Shown here: positions 6,577-15,165 of the stretch, piece after piece
Layout of the letters: each line of letters starts with the position of its first letter
How positions within the stretch are numbered: position 1 is the stretch's first letter
DNA from: Oscillospiraceae bacterium
GTDB taxonomy: Bacteria > Bacillota > Clostridia > Oscillospirales > Ruminococcaceae
Assembly (NCBI GenBank): GCA_029098085.1
Contig: JAQXNQ010000045.1
Coordinates: 1 to 28,232 of the forward strand
Length of the DNA: 28,232 nucleotides
Direction: 5' to 3'
Position numbers and translations under genes: made by a program
The notes under the pieces: model-generated
Database searches by the model: none
The model's input: the letters and a program-made list of their open reading frames with translations, nothing else
What the model was told of the DNA's origin: nothing

Positions 6577-8493
6577 TTACAGGTTTTTGGCCAGCTGATG
6601 CGCGGCGGCGATGGCATCCTTCAGGTTACCGACCTTGTCGCAGTCGCCGATCAGATGGGCGTTTTCACAAATGGCCGGGGCAGGCGTGTAGCCCACGGCG
6701 AAAACCAGGGTGTCGGCGTCCCGGATCACATGCTCGACGCCGTCCTTCAGATAGGTGATGGTGGTCTCGTCCACGCTGGTGACAGTGCTGCTGAGCTCCA
6801 GATGGACGCCCTTGCGCATCAGCCGCTGGGTGACGGCGCTCCTGGCGGGGCCGCCCTCACCGGTCATCAGCTGGTTGGTCATCTCGATGACGGTCACGTC
6901 CCGGTTGGCGGGGAACAGGTCGTTGATCAGGGGAGCCAGATAGTCGGCGGTTTCGCAGCCCACCGAGCCGCCGCCCAGAATCACGATCTTGCGGCCGGGG
7001 AAGCCTCTGCCGGAAAGAATATCGTCGGCGGTCATGGTCTGTTTGAAGCATTTGTAGGCGTCGATGGTTTTGGGCACGGCGCCGGTGGAGCAGATGACCT
7101 CCCAGCCTTTGAACTCCCCTTGCAGCATGTCGGGGGTCACCTCGCAGCCCAGCCGTACCTCAATGCCTTCGTTGTAAAGGCGGCGGGTCATATACTTGAT
7201 GACCTTGCAGAGATCCTGCTTGCCGATGGGCACGGCGGCCAGCCGCAGCAGACCGCCCAGCTCGGACTGCTTCTCGCAGAGGACAACCTGATGGCCGCGC
7301 TTTCTGGCCACATAAGCGGCCTCCATGCCGGCAGGGCCTCCGCCGATGACCAGCACCTTCTTCTTTTCCTCCGCAGGAGCGATATAGTCGGACTGGACCG
7401 AGGGGTTAACGGTGCAGGCGATGGGCTTGCCGAACATGATGCCGGTCAGGCAGCGTCCGCAGCCGATGCAGGGGCGGATATCCTCGGGTCTGCCCTCCAT
7501 GGCCTTATGGGCAAACTCGCTGTCGCAGAGGTTGGGGCGGCCGATCATGCAGATGTCGGTCTTGCCGTTTGCGATCAGCTCCTCGGCAATCCAGGGCTCA
7601 TTGATGCGGGAGACGGTGGAGACGGGGATGTGCAGGTGCCTGCGGATCTCCTCCGAAGCGTGGGCGTGGGGGGCGGGCGCGGTGCCGGGGGCGGGCATCG
7701 AGCTGCCCCGCTTGATGGTGTTGCCGCCCGAAACGTGGATGAAGTCCACACCGGCCTTCTCCAGCTGCTTGGAGACATAGATCATGTCGTTGAGGGTCAG
7801 GCCGCCGTCGCTGTACTCGTCGCCGGAGATGCGGACGTCGATGATAAAGTCCTCGCCGCAGGTTTTGCGGATCTCAGCGATGACCTCCAGGGTCAGCCGC
7901 AGCCGGCCGTTGATGTCGCCGCCGTATTCGTCGGTGCGCTTGTTGTACAGCGGGGTCAGGAAGCCGCCCAGCAGGCCGTGGGCATGGGCCGCCTGAATCT
8001 CCACACCGTCTCCGCCGGCGGTTTTGAACCGGAAGGCCGCCTCGCCGAACTGGCGGACCAGCGTGTGCAGCTCCTCCACCGTCACGGGACGGGGGGCTGA
8101 ACGGGCGTAGTAGGGGCCCACATTGGACGGGGCGATCAGCTGCGGAGTGCCGGGGATGGGGAAAGCCATGTAAGCCGGATGGAACAGCTGGGACAGAATC
8201 CTGCAGTCGTACTGATGAACGGCGTCCACCAGCTTTTTCCAGCCGGGAATGTAGGAGTCATCGTGGATGGACATATCCCCCGGCAGGTAGGTGTACACCG
8301 GCTCCACCGTAGTGACCTCGGTGATGATCAGGCCCACGCCGCCCTTGGCCCGGTTGGCGTAATGCTCCACCAGCGCGTCGGTCACATAGCCTTTGTCGGC
8401 CAGATTGGTGGAAAGGGGCGGCATGAAGATGCGGTTTTTGACGGTGGTTTTGCCGATCTGGATGGGACTGAACAGATGGGGATACGGATTCAT
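6577..8493 (-). CDS. Old Yellow Enzyme-type NADH:flavin oxidoreductase (FMN/4Fe-4S/FAD), first gene of the pair
   Basis: 638 aa with the same three-part plan as its downstream neighbour: TIM barrel (FSPIQIGKTTVKNRIFMPPL; RTDEYGG at about 186), Fe-S ligands Cys342, Cys345, Cys348, Cys360, an FAD motif (VLVIGGGPAGMEAA, about 380) and a second dinucleotide motif (KIVILGGGSVGCETADYLA, about 500). The cysteine spacing is C-x2-C-x2-C, the trimethylamine-dehydrogenase style, whereas the neighbour has C-x2-C-x3-C. Its active-site segment is QAAHAHGLLGGFLTP (167-181), without the family's HGY tyrosine. The sequences of the pair are far apart, so they probably form two steps or two stereospecificities rather than a recent duplication. 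The ATG at 8493 follows GAAGGAGGAATTCCC and a promoter at 8565-8593. A bile-acid or steroid role would be a guess by analogy with BaiCD/BaiH. Confidence 0.9.
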   Translation of the reverse strand: MNPYPHLFSPIQIGKTTVKNRIFMPPLSTNLADKGYVTDALVEHYANRAKGGVGLIITEVTTVEPVYTYLPGDMSIHDDSYIPGWKKLVDAVHQYDCRILSQLFHPAYMAFPIPGTPQLIAPSNVGPYYARSAPRPVTVEELHTLVRQFGEAAFRFKTAGGDGVEIQAAHAHGLLGGFLTPLYNKRTDEYGGDINGRLRLTLEVIAEIRKTCGEDFIIDVRISGDEYSDGGLTLNDMIYVSKQLEKAGVDFIHVSGGNTIKRGSSMPAPGTAPAPHAHASEEIRRHLHIPVSTVSRINEPWIAEELIANGKTDICMIGRPNLCDSEFAHKAMEGRPEDIRPCIGCGRCLTGIMFGKPIACTVNPSVQSDYIAPAEEKKKVLVIGGGPAGMEAAYVARKRGHQVVLCEKQSELGGLLRLAAVPIGKQDLCKVIKYMTRRLYNEGIEVRLGCEVTPDMLQGEFKGWEVICSTGAVPKTIDAYKCFKQTMTADDILSGRGFPGRKIVILGGGSVGCETADYLAPLINDLFPANRDVTVIEMTNQLMTGEGGPARSAVTQRLMRKGVHLELSSTVTSVDETTITYLKDGVEHVIRDADTLVFAVGYTPAPAICENAHLIGDCDKVGNLKDAIAAAHQLAKNL

Positions 8494-8564
8494 GGGAATT
8501 CCTCCTTCAGGCTGTCGGAAAAGCGGCTCTTTGCTTCCATCATATCGAAAAAAGGAGAGAAAAA

Positions 8565-8593
8565 GTTATCTTTTTTTGATGCGATGCTATCAA
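8565..8593 (-). promoter_or_regulatory. Probable promoter of the oxidoreductase pair
   Basis: On the reverse strand TTGATA (8593-8588), 17 bases and GATAAC (8570-8565) resemble a sigma-A promoter about 70 bases before the ATG at 8493. It coincides with an A/T-tract palindrome, so access would depend on whatever binds there. Confidence 0.5.
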
Positions 8594-8597
8594 AAAA
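8572..8597. promoter_or_regulatory. Palindromic operator candidate
   Basis: TTTTTTGAT (8572-8580) and ATCAAAAAA (8589-8597) form a perfect 9-bp inverted repeat with an 8-base spacer that overlaps the -35 and spacer of the promoter. It lies between an AraC regulator gene and the oxidoreductases, so that regulator is the first candidate ligand. On the reverse strand its T-run could also help end the AraC transcript. Confidence 0.5.
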
Positions 8598-8629
8598 GGC
8601 TCAGACAGCAGATGCTGCCCGGGCCCCTT

Positions 8630-9457
8630 TCATTCTCCCATGCTGGCCTTATAATACGCCTTCGGCGTCATGCCGCATTCCTTTTTAAAAGCCTTGAAGA
8701 AGTGGTTATAGCTGCCGAAACCGCAGCGGACGGCGACGTCCTTGATGGGCATCCCCTGCAGGATGTACTTTTTGCTCAGGTCGATCCGGGAGCGGAGGAT
8801 GTAGGCGTGCAGCGAAATGCCGGCGGACTTCCGGAACACCCGGGACAGGTGCTCGCCCGAAACGTAGAACTCCTTCTCCAGCCGCTGCAGGGACAGATCC
8901 CCGGTCAGGTTCTCCCGGATGAAGTGGGACACATCGTCGGTCAGCAGCTCCTTCTTCCGCTGGCGGCGGTGCACCCGGTCGCCCTGGACGCAGACCCGGA
9001 GAAAGACCACCAGAAACACCGACAGCAGGCTGCTCTCGTAGATGGACAGCCCCAGCTGCAGCTCCTCCCGTTCGATGCTGGACAGGCGGGCCAGCAGATT
9101 TTTCAGCAGGGTCACGGTGCCGATCTCGCTGCGGATCACCGCCGCCCCGAAGGGAATGAAGGCGTACTTTTCCGACAGGTCGCAGGTTTCGTCCGAGCAA
9201 AGGCGCAGGGTCTCCGGCGGCACCCGGAGCAGGGTCAGGGTGCAGGGGTGGTGCAGACCCCCGGCCCAGAGGGTCAGCGTCCGCCGGGGCTGCAGCAGCA
9301 GCATATCGGTGGTGGTGCAGAGGGTTTCCCCCTCCTCCAGCAGGGCCTGACAGCTGCCGTCCATGGGCAGCAGCATCAGATAATCGCCGCCCGCGCGGAA
9401 GGTGCGCCGCTCCTCCGGCCCTATTGTGCAGCTCTGGATGCTGTATTGTTTCTCCAT
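8630..9457 (-). CDS. AraC-family transcriptional regulator
   Basis: 275 residues from ATG 9457 (MEKQYSIQ), which has GGAG five bases upstream; an ATG at 9505, overlapping the kinase stop, is possible but lacks a clear ribosome site. The N-terminal part is a cupin-like sensing half (RAGGDYLMLLPMDGS). The C-terminal 100 residues carry two helix-turn-helix motifs (LSLQRLEKEFYVSGEHLSRVFRK and KDVAVRCGFGSYNHFFKAFKK), ending with GMTPKAYYK. It is the third gene of the leftward YesN-YesM-AraC operon and stands directly before the oxidoreductase pair, so it probably controls those genes; the effector is unknown. Part of that is inference from position only. Confidence 0.88.
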   Translation of the reverse strand: MEKQYSIQSCTIGPEERRTFRAGGDYLMLLPMDGSCQALLEEGETLCTTTDMLLLQPRRTLTLWAGGLHHPCTLTLLRVPPETLRLCSDETCDLSEKYAFIPFGAAVIRSEIGTVTLLKNLLARLSSIEREELQLGLSIYESSLLSVFLVVFLRVCVQGDRVHRRQRKKELLTDDVSHFIRENLTGDLSLQRLEKEFYVSGEHLSRVFRKSAGISLHAYILRSRIDLSKKYILQGMPIKDVAVRCGFGSYNHFFKAFKKECGMTPKAYYKASMGE

Positions 9458-9501
9458 AAAATCTCCGGATACCTCACAGGGCATGCTGCCGCCCCGGCAT
9501 T

Positions 9502-11226
9502 TCACTGTCCGAACGGCGCGGCTGCCGCGTCATCCGGAATGGGGATGGAAAAGGTGATCATGGTGCTCTCGCCGGGGATGCTGTTGATCCGCAGGGCGGA
9601 TTCCTCCCCGTAGGTCAGCAGCAGACGGTCGCTGACATTCTTCAGGCCATAGCCGCCCGACTCGGTGGTGATCAGGGAAGGAAGCTTTTCCGGCGGGATG
9701 CCCACTCCGTTGTCCATGACAGTAAAGTGCATCCGCCCCTCCACCCGGCAGACGGTGAGAAACAGCATGCCTCTGTCGCCGCCCCGGGGCAGCAGGCCGT
9801 GAACGATGGCATTTTCCACCAGAGGCTGGAGAATCAGGTTGGGCATCCGCAGCTCGGGCAGCACCGGGTCAATGCGGGTGACCACCCGGAAGACCCCGTC
9901 GTGGAGCAGCTGCTGGATTTCCAGATAGGACAGGACGTTTTTGACCTCGTCCCGCAGCAGGGTGTCCGACCGGCCCTTGTTGAGGGTGGTGCGGTAGAAG
10001 GAGGACATGAGCTGGGACATCCGGCTGATCTCCTCCTCGCCGCTGAGCTGGGCCCGGCTGTTGATCAGAGACAGACAGTTGTAGAGAAAATGCGGGTTGA
10101 TCTGGGCCTGCAGCGCCTTGAGCTGAGCCTCCTTGAGGGTGATGCGGTTTTGATAGTTCTCCCGGATCAGCCGGCCGATCTCGTCGGCCATGACCTGAAA
10201 GTCGTTGGTCAGGGCGCCGATCTCATCGCTGCAGTCATCGTGGATGCGGATGTCGAAGTTGCCGCCCTGCATAATCTGCATGGCGCCGTGGAGGCGGTTG
10301 ATCCGCTTGACCGAAAAATCCGAAAACAGCCGGCTCAGCATGGCAATCAGCACCAGACAGACCAGAATGACGGCTCCCATGACCAGCAGCAGCTCATTGC
10401 CGCTGCGCAGCGCCAGATAGCGGGGCTTCTCCATCAGGATGGTCCAGCCGCAGCTGCTCTCCCGGGACAGCCCCACAACGCCCAGGGACAGGGACTTCGC
10501 CGCCTTCGGATCGGTGTAATCAATGATGACCCGGCTGTCGGAATAGACCTTCAGATGGCAGTCGGCGGTCAGGTTGTCCAGAAAATAGAAAAAGCTGCGG
10601 GAGGGAAAGCGGATGCAGACGATGTCCTCCGAGTAGGACTGGATATATCGGGTGTAGGGGTTCGGCACCCGGGCCGCCGCCACCGGGCAGCCGTCGCTGT
10701 CGATGAACCACCGGGGCATGGCCTCCACCTCGGAAAGATCCTCAGAAAGCCAGCCCTCCTCCGTCAGACTCTCCAGCGAGCGCAGCTGACGGCCATGCTG
10801 CAGGTCGTCCCGGGCGGTGTAGAGGGTGATCTGCCCCACCTCGGGATGCTGGGCGTAAATGGTGTTCAGAAAGACATCATAGGAATAGGTGAACTGCTCG
10901 TACTTGTCGTAGATGGTGTTATAGGAGCCGAAGGCGGTATCCATCACTGCCTCGGAGGAGACGATGTGCAGCAGCAGGTTCTCGTACAGCCCGGTCTGGT
11001 AGCTCAGGGTGTCTGCCGCCGTCTGGAGGGTGTACTCCAGATTGGTTTTTTCCCGTTCATACAGGCTGGTGACGATCTGATGGTAGCAGAAGATGGTGGT
11101 GATGGTCAGGGGCAGAATGCTCACGGCCAGACAGATCAGCCGCAGCTTGCTGCGGTAGCTGAGGCTGTGCAGCCGGGCAACGGGCCCCTGCAGACGGCTT
11201 CGGAGCAGGTCTTTCAGGTTACGCAT
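9502..11226 (-). CDS. YesM-type (LytS-like) membrane sensor histidine kinase
   Basis: 574 aa. A first membrane segment (LRLICLAVSILPLTITTIF, about 29-47) and a second (LLLVMGAVILVCLVLIAMLSR, about 280) enclose an extracytoplasmic sensor of roughly 230 residues. A HAMP domain follows (RINRLHGAMQIMQGGNFDIR), then the His_kinase domain with QINPHFLYNCLSLI (phosphoacceptor His379) and an HATPase (PLVENAIVHGL, MDNGVGIPPE, GYGLKNVSDRL). Kinases of this class phosphorylate a YesN partner and usually sense sugars or a binding protein outside the cell. Its start overlaps the YesN gene by 8 bases and is preceded by AGGAGGGAAGCG. Divergent from it is a sugar ABC importer operon, the likely target and source of signal. 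Confidence 0.92.
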   Translation of the reverse strand: MRNLKDLLRSRLQGPVARLHSLSYRSKLRLICLAVSILPLTITTIFCYHQIVTSLYEREKTNLEYTLQTAADTLSYQTGLYENLLLHIVSSEAVMDTAFGSYNTIYDKYEQFTYSYDVFLNTIYAQHPEVGQITLYTARDDLQHGRQLRSLESLTEEGWLSEDLSEVEAMPRWFIDSDGCPVAAARVPNPYTRYIQSYSEDIVCIRFPSRSFFYFLDNLTADCHLKVYSDSRVIIDYTDPKAAKSLSLGVVGLSRESSCGWTILMEKPRYLALRSGNELLLVMGAVILVCLVLIAMLSRLFSDFSVKRINRLHGAMQIMQGGNFDIRIHDDCSDEIGALTNDFQVMADEIGRLIRENYQNRITLKEAQLKALQAQINPHFLYNCLSLINSRAQLSGEEEISRMSQLMSSFYRTTLNKGRSDTLLRDEVKNVLSYLEIQQLLHDGVFRVVTRIDPVLPELRMPNLILQPLVENAIVHGLLPRGGDRGMLFLTVCRVEGRMHFTVMDNGVGIPPEKLPSLITTESGGYGLKNVSDRLLLTYGEESALRINSIPGESTMITFSIPIPDDAAAAPFGQ

Positions 11227-12727
11227 CGCTTCCCTCCTGACGGTACCGCTCGGGAGACTTGCCGAAATACTCCCGGAAGCTCTGGCAGAAATAGGAATAG
11301 TTGGGGTAGCCGGTCTCGGTGCCGATGTCGATGACCTTCTTGGTAGTCTCCCGCAGCAGATGGCTGGCCTTTTCCATCCGGAACTGGCGGATATACTGGT
11401 ACAGGCTCTTACCGGTGGACTTTTTGAACAGTCGGCTCAGGTAATCGGGGGAAAGGAAAACGATGGACGCCAGCAGCTCCACCGAAAGCTCCTGATCGTA
11501 GTGGGCGTGGATATAGTCCTGGACGATCAGCAGCTCCCGCCGGACGCCGGTGCTGCTCTCCCGCAGCGAGGCGGCCACCGGCTGAGCCAGCCGCTGCACC
11601 GTTTCGATGACCCCGGCGATGTCCCGCTGCAGGTACAGCTCCGAGATGATCTGCTCCATGGGAGGGCCGCTCTTTTTCTGCTCCTCCGGCAGGGCGGGAT
11701 ACAGAGCCGCCACCAGATTGGAGAACTGGAATTTCACATAGATATGGGACTGCTCGCCGCCCCGGCTGTACTTGCCCACAAACATCTCCAGACCCTGGGT
11801 GAACTTCTGCTCGTCCCGGGCGGAAAGGGCGCTTTTGATCAGGGTCAGCAGGGTGTCATCGTCCGGCGCCTGGGTGATGGCGGCCTCCCAGCCGCCGCCC
11901 CGGGAGAGAAATACCCGCTCGGAGGGGTTCCAGAACCGCTGCTCCATCCGCTGCTCGGTGAAGCTGAAGGCGTCCCGGAGGGAATCGTACCGGTTCAGCG
12001 GCTCACTGAAGGCGGCATAGCAGCCAAGGCCGCTGATGCTCCGGACATGCTCCAGCAGCCGGACGCCGAAGGACTGCTCGTCGGGGATGTCCTCCCGCAA
12101 CAGCAGCAGGGCCTGGGGCGAAAGGTTCAGCGCAACGAAATCCAGCCCCAGCCGGGAGGTCAGGCTCTCGCAGAGGCGGGCGTAATTCTTTTCCAGATAG
12201 CTGCCGGGAAAATCCAGCAGCACCATCCGCCTGAACTCCTGCAGCCGGTCGGCCATGCCCGGCTCGAAAGCCTCAGGGGTGAAGCTGCCGTAGATGGCGC
12301 ACTGGAGGGCGTACTGCAGCATCGAGCTTTTGCGGCGGCGGTCGGCGGTGCGCTCCTCCTCCAGCTGATCCAGCAGGGAGCGCAGGGTGGTTTCCAGCTC
12401 CTCCGGCACCACCGGCTTGAGGATATAGTTTTCCACTCCATAGTGCAGGGCGGTGCGGGCATACTCAAACTCAGCGTAGCTGCTGAAGATCACCACCCGA
12501 ACCCCGCTCTCCCGCTCAGAAAGAGTTCGGATCAGATCCAGACCGTTCATGACCGGCATCTGGATATCGGTCAGCAGCAGATCCGCACTCCAGCTTTCCA
12601 GTACCTCCAGTGCGTCGGCGCCGTTTTCAGCTTCCCGGATCTCCACCGGCAGGCCGGCTTCTTCTATTAAATAACGCAGGCAATCCCGCTCGTTTTTTTC
12701 ATCGTCCGCAATCAAAAGCCGGTACAT
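11219..12727 (-). CDS. YesN-type response regulator with AraC DNA-binding domain
   Basis: 502 aa from ATG 12727, chosen because AAGGAGGA lies seven bases upstream; the frame is open to 12820 but that extension has no receiver homology. Residues 1-125 are a receiver domain (LLIADDEKNERDCL; phosphoacceptor Asp54 in LTDIQMPVMNG; Lys in YILKPVVPEE). A long linker of low conservation follows, and the last 100 residues form an AraC HTH pair (SVELLASIVFLSPDYLSRLFKK; VIDIGTETGYPNYSYFCQSFRE). First gene of the operon with the YesM kinase and an AraC regulator. In Firmicutes such pairs typically activate adjacent LplABC/YtcP-type transport genes, which here start divergently at 13361. DNA sites are not certain; see the paired promoters at 13218 and 17001. 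Confidence 0.93.
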   Translation of the reverse strand: MYRLLIADDEKNERDCLRYLIEEAGLPVEIREAENGADALEVLESWSADLLLTDIQMPVMNGLDLIRTLSERESGVRVVIFSSYAEFEYARTALHYGVENYILKPVVPEELETTLRSLLDQLEEERTADRRRKSSMLQYALQCAIYGSFTPEAFEPGMADRLQEFRRMVLLDFPGSYLEKNYARLCESLTSRLGLDFVALNLSPQALLLLREDIPDEQSFGVRLLEHVRSISGLGCYAAFSEPLNRYDSLRDAFSFTEQRMEQRFWNPSERVFLSRGGGWEAAITQAPDDDTLLTLIKSALSARDEQKFTQGLEMFVGKYSRGGEQSHIYVKFQFSNLVAALYPALPEEQKKSGPPMEQIISELYLQRDIAGVIETVQRLAQPVAASLRESSTGVRRELLIVQDYIHAHYDQELSVELLASIVFLSPDYLSRLFKKSTGKSLYQYIRQFRMEKASHLLRETTKKVIDIGTETGYPNYSYFCQSFREYFGKSPERYRQEGSDA

Positions 12728-12823
12728 GGCAGCGTCCTCCTTCTGCGTCCGGAGCGGATTTCTCAGCAGCTGCGGTTTTTTTCCGTCTCCCGCAGTCTTT
12801 TTTGCTTCCGGTTTTCTCATTCC

Positions 12824-12852
12824 ATTATATAGGAAATTTCATTCAAAGTAAA
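12824..12852 (-). promoter_or_regulatory. Promoter of the YesN-YesM-AraC operon
   Basis: On the reverse strand TTTACT (12852-12847), a 17-base spacer and TATAAT (12829-12824) lie about 97 bases before the ATG at 12727. The -10 is a perfect match, the -35 matches four of six bases. Confidence 0.7.
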
Positions 12853-12940
12853 CGGATAACGGAGAGGTTTCGGAGATATTCGAAGAAAAAAAGCCTTGTT
12901 ATCCACAGAGAAACAGGATTTTGCGGTCTGCGGGCCGTGT

Positions 12941-13019
12941 CAGACTAAGGCTGAAAGCCGTGTCCAGGCCCGCAAGGGGCAAGCCCCTTGACCCACAATC
13001 CCTGGCAAAGGCCGATGGG
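12941..13019 (-). repeat. Structured intergenic repeat, left copy (inverted)
   Basis: Read on the reverse strand from 13019 to 12941, this stretch aligns with 21981-22060 on the forward strand with roughly four in five bases identical and one indel by eye. It contains a perfect hairpin CAAGGGGC-TT-GCCCCTTG and a second hairpin GGCT-TTC-AGCC framed by GAC/GTC. In the other copy the second hairpin reads GGCC-TTC-GGCC, a compensatory change. No ORF is supported across it. Confidence 0.8.
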
Positions 13020-13058
13020 TGGCACCAGTCCGAAAGCAGGCCGCAAGGACTTCTCTCA

Positions 13059-13078
13059 GCTTTCGCGTGAGCGAAAGC
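13059..13078. repeat. REP-like hairpin
   Basis: GCTTTCGC (13059-13066), GTGA loop, GCGAAAGC (13071-13078): a perfect 8-bp stem with a tetraloop. It resembles hairpins at 22175 and 25316, which also begin with (A)GCT. From here to about 13217 I see no gene. Confidence 0.55.
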
Positions 13079-13217
13079 GATGGAGCTTTTACTGCCCTGG
13101 CAGTTCAGTGAAAGGTCATTCTTTGTTTGTGCAAGTTGTCAATGATCGCCAACTTTATCAGCAAACCTACAGGCAAAATCATCGCCCGGGCACAGCAAAA
13201 TTTTCCGGAAAACCGTT

Positions 13218-13246
13218 TTTTCAAGCTGACGGAAAACTGATATGTT
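13218..13246 (+). promoter_or_regulatory. Promoter/operator before the solute-binding protein gene
   Basis: TTTTCA (13218-13223), 17 bases, TATGTT (13241-13246). Spacer and flanks resemble those of the promoter at 17001-17029: both have AACCGTTTT upstream and GAAAAC followed by TGATAT at the downstream edge. The -10 sits in an inverted repeat (GGAAAAC / GTTTTCC, 13231-13250) followed by GGGTTTTTG, which could also form a small attenuator. The leader to the ATG at 13361 is about 110 bases and contains a further hairpin (GCTTCCG / CGGAAGC, 13313-13340). Confidence 0.5.
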
Positions 13247-13360
13247 TTCCGGGTTTTTGATATTTTCACCGGGCGGAAAATGCGTTATTCTTATTACAGA
13301 AACAAAAAACGCTTCCGATCCGCCCGACAAGGACGGAAGCCCACAGATGGAGGTCTTTAT

Positions 13361-15070
13361 ATGAAAAAAACGAGCCTGAAACTGCTGGCGCTGGTATCCG
13401 CTGCCCTGACTGCCGCCGCCTGCACATCCTGCGGAGGCAGCAAGGACTTCACCGCCGGCATGACCGAAGAGGAAAAAGCCGCCTGGCAGGCCGCTGCCAG
13501 CGATCCCTACGGCAAGTATCCCGAGCTGGTCACCTACACCACCGGCTACAACCTGACCAATCAGGGCTCCGACGTGCTGGCCGGCACCCCCTACCAGAAC
13601 GACACCACTGAGAACAACGCCTATACCCGTTACCTGAGAGAGCTGCTCAACGTTCAGAACGAGAACGCCTTTGAGGCTGTCTCCGGTTCCGACTACGACC
13701 AGAAGGTGGCCATGGCCATCGCCAGCGGCAACATCCCCGACATCATGCATGTGGCCGACTACGAGACCCTCCGGCAGCTGGTGGAGAGCGATCTGATCGA
13801 AGACCTGACCGACATCTACAACAACCTGGCCTGCGACGCCGTCAAGGCTGCCTACGCCAGCTACGGCGAGAACAACAACCCCCTGAACACCGTCACCTTC
13901 GACGGCAAAATCATGGCCATCCCCAAGACCCAGCTCAGCGACGGTCAGGATTTCCTCTGGCTGCGGAAGGACTGGCTGGACAACCTGGGCCTCTCTGAGC
14001 CCTCCACCCTGGAAGAGATGGAAGCGGTGCTGAAGGCCTTCATCGAGCAGGATCCTGACGGCGACGGCCAGGATGACACCATGGGTCTGGTGGTGCACAG
14101 CGAGGTTTACGGCGGCTATCCCAACAACACCTTCGCCATCGACAACATCTTCACCGCTCTGGACGCCTACCCCAATGTCTGGATCGAGAAGGACGGCAAG
14201 GCTGTCTACGGCTCGGTACAGGAAGAGATGAAACAGCCTCTGGAGCTGCTGAACCGCTGGTACAGCGAGGGCATCCTGGATAAGGAATTCGCCACCCGCA
14301 CCAACGACGACATCGTCGGCCTGATCTCCACCGGCAAGTGCGGCGCCTTCATCGGCCCCTGGTGGGCTCCCTTCAACCAGGCGCAGACCTCCACCTACGC
14401 CACCGACGACGCCCAGTGGGTCAATGTCAGCGCTCCCGTGGGCAGCGAAGGTTCCATCAACGCCATCAGCACCAAGCCCTACGCCGGTTTCGTTGTGGTC
14501 CGCAAGGGCTATGAACATCCCGAGCTGGCCATGAAGATCGTCAATGTCAACTCCGAATACAGCAAACAGGACAGAACCGACGCCGCTGCTGAAATCAAGG
14601 AAAACCAGACCCTGGCTTACTTCAACTGGCCCCTCTACTGCGAGGTGCAGCCCGGCAACAACGCCGAGCTGATGACCGGCCATGTGCTGGACGTCTTTAA
14701 CGGCAAGGCCGGCATTGACTCCCTGACCACTGAGGAGCAGAGCTACTACGAGGCCGCTGTCCGGTTCACCGAGGCTGAAGCCGCCGGTGAAAAGGCCGAT
14801 CCCGCCGACTACTCCCAGTACACCTCCCGTATGGTCTCGATGGTGCGGATGATCGAAGAGCCCGCAAACTACACCACCCCCGTCTTCTTCGAGACCACCG
14901 ATTCCATGGGCACCAGATGGAGCTCTCTGGAAAAGATGGAGATGGAGACCGTCCTGAAGATCATCACCGGTGAGTACACCATCGACCAGTTCGACTCCTT
15001 CGTGGAGAAGTGGACCCAGGCCGGCGGTGAGACCATCACCCAGGAGGTCAACGAGGCCATCAAGAAATAA
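13361..15070 (+). CDS. Extracellular solute-binding lipoprotein of a sugar ABC importer (LplA-like)
   Basis: 569 aa. The ATG at 13361 follows ATGGAGGTCTTTAT; the open frame extends upstream to 13280 but without a ribosome site. A lipoprotein signal peptide is visible (KKTSLKLLALVSAALTAAAC) with lipidation at Cys21 or Cys24. The mature protein is a family-1 solute-binding protein (SGNIPDIMHVADYETLRQLV near residue 125, a DPDGDGQDDTMG Ca-type loop near 230, FVVVRKGYEHPELAMKIVN near 380). It would be tethered outside the membrane and hand oligosaccharide to the two permeases encoded next. From the following alpha-galactosidase, raffinose-family sugars or melibiose are the likely ligands (inference). 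A strong stem-loop separates it from the permease genes. Confidence 0.92.
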   Translation: MKKTSLKLLALVSAALTAAACTSCGGSKDFTAGMTEEEKAAWQAAASDPYGKYPELVTYTTGYNLTNQGSDVLAGTPYQNDTTENNAYTRYLRELLNVQNENAFEAVSGSDYDQKVAMAIASGNIPDIMHVADYETLRQLVESDLIEDLTDIYNNLACDAVKAAYASYGENNNPLNTVTFDGKIMAIPKTQLSDGQDFLWLRKDWLDNLGLSEPSTLEEMEAVLKAFIEQDPDGDGQDDTMGLVVHSEVYGGYPNNTFAIDNIFTALDAYPNVWIEKDGKAVYGSVQEEMKQPLELLNRWYSEGILDKEFATRTNDDIVGLISTGKCGAFIGPWWAPFNQAQTSTYATDDAQWVNVSAPVGSEGSINAISTKPYAGFVVVRKGYEHPELAMKIVNVNSEYSKQDRTDAAAEIKENQTLAYFNWPLYCEVQPGNNAELMTGHVLDVFNGKAGIDSLTTEEQSYYEAAVRFTEAEAAGEKADPADYSQYTSRMVSMVRMIEEPANYTTPVFFETTDSMGTRWSSLEKMEMETVLKIITGEYTIDQFDSFVEKWTQAGGETITQEVNEAIKK

Positions 15071-15083
15071 CTTCTTCCGGGAA

Positions 15084-15118
15084 GCCCCCAAAATCTGCGC
15101 TCACCGCATTTTGGGGGC
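15084..15118 (+). other. Intercistronic stem-loop after the binding-protein gene
   Basis: GCCCCCAAAAT (15084-15094) and ATTTTGGGGGC (15108-15118) form a perfect 11-bp stem; the 13-base loop can pair further through GCG and CGC. No T-run follows and the permease gene starts 47 bases later. This is the usual layout for keeping the binding-protein mRNA more abundant than the permease mRNA by partial termination or 3' protection. Confidence 0.75.
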
Positions 15119-15165
15119 CTCTCTGCGGAAAAACGCCTTTTTCATCTGACACAAGGAGGATTCCT

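Noticed and set aside
12988..13260. Forward open frame of 90 codons upstream of the binding-protein gene
   Set aside because: It lies in the structured repeat, the hairpin and the promoter region; composition and lack of a ribosome site argue against coding.
13139..15091. Reverse open frame of 650 codons opposite the binding-protein gene
   Set aside because: The forward strand has a signal peptide, a ribosome site and family motifs; the reverse reading has none.
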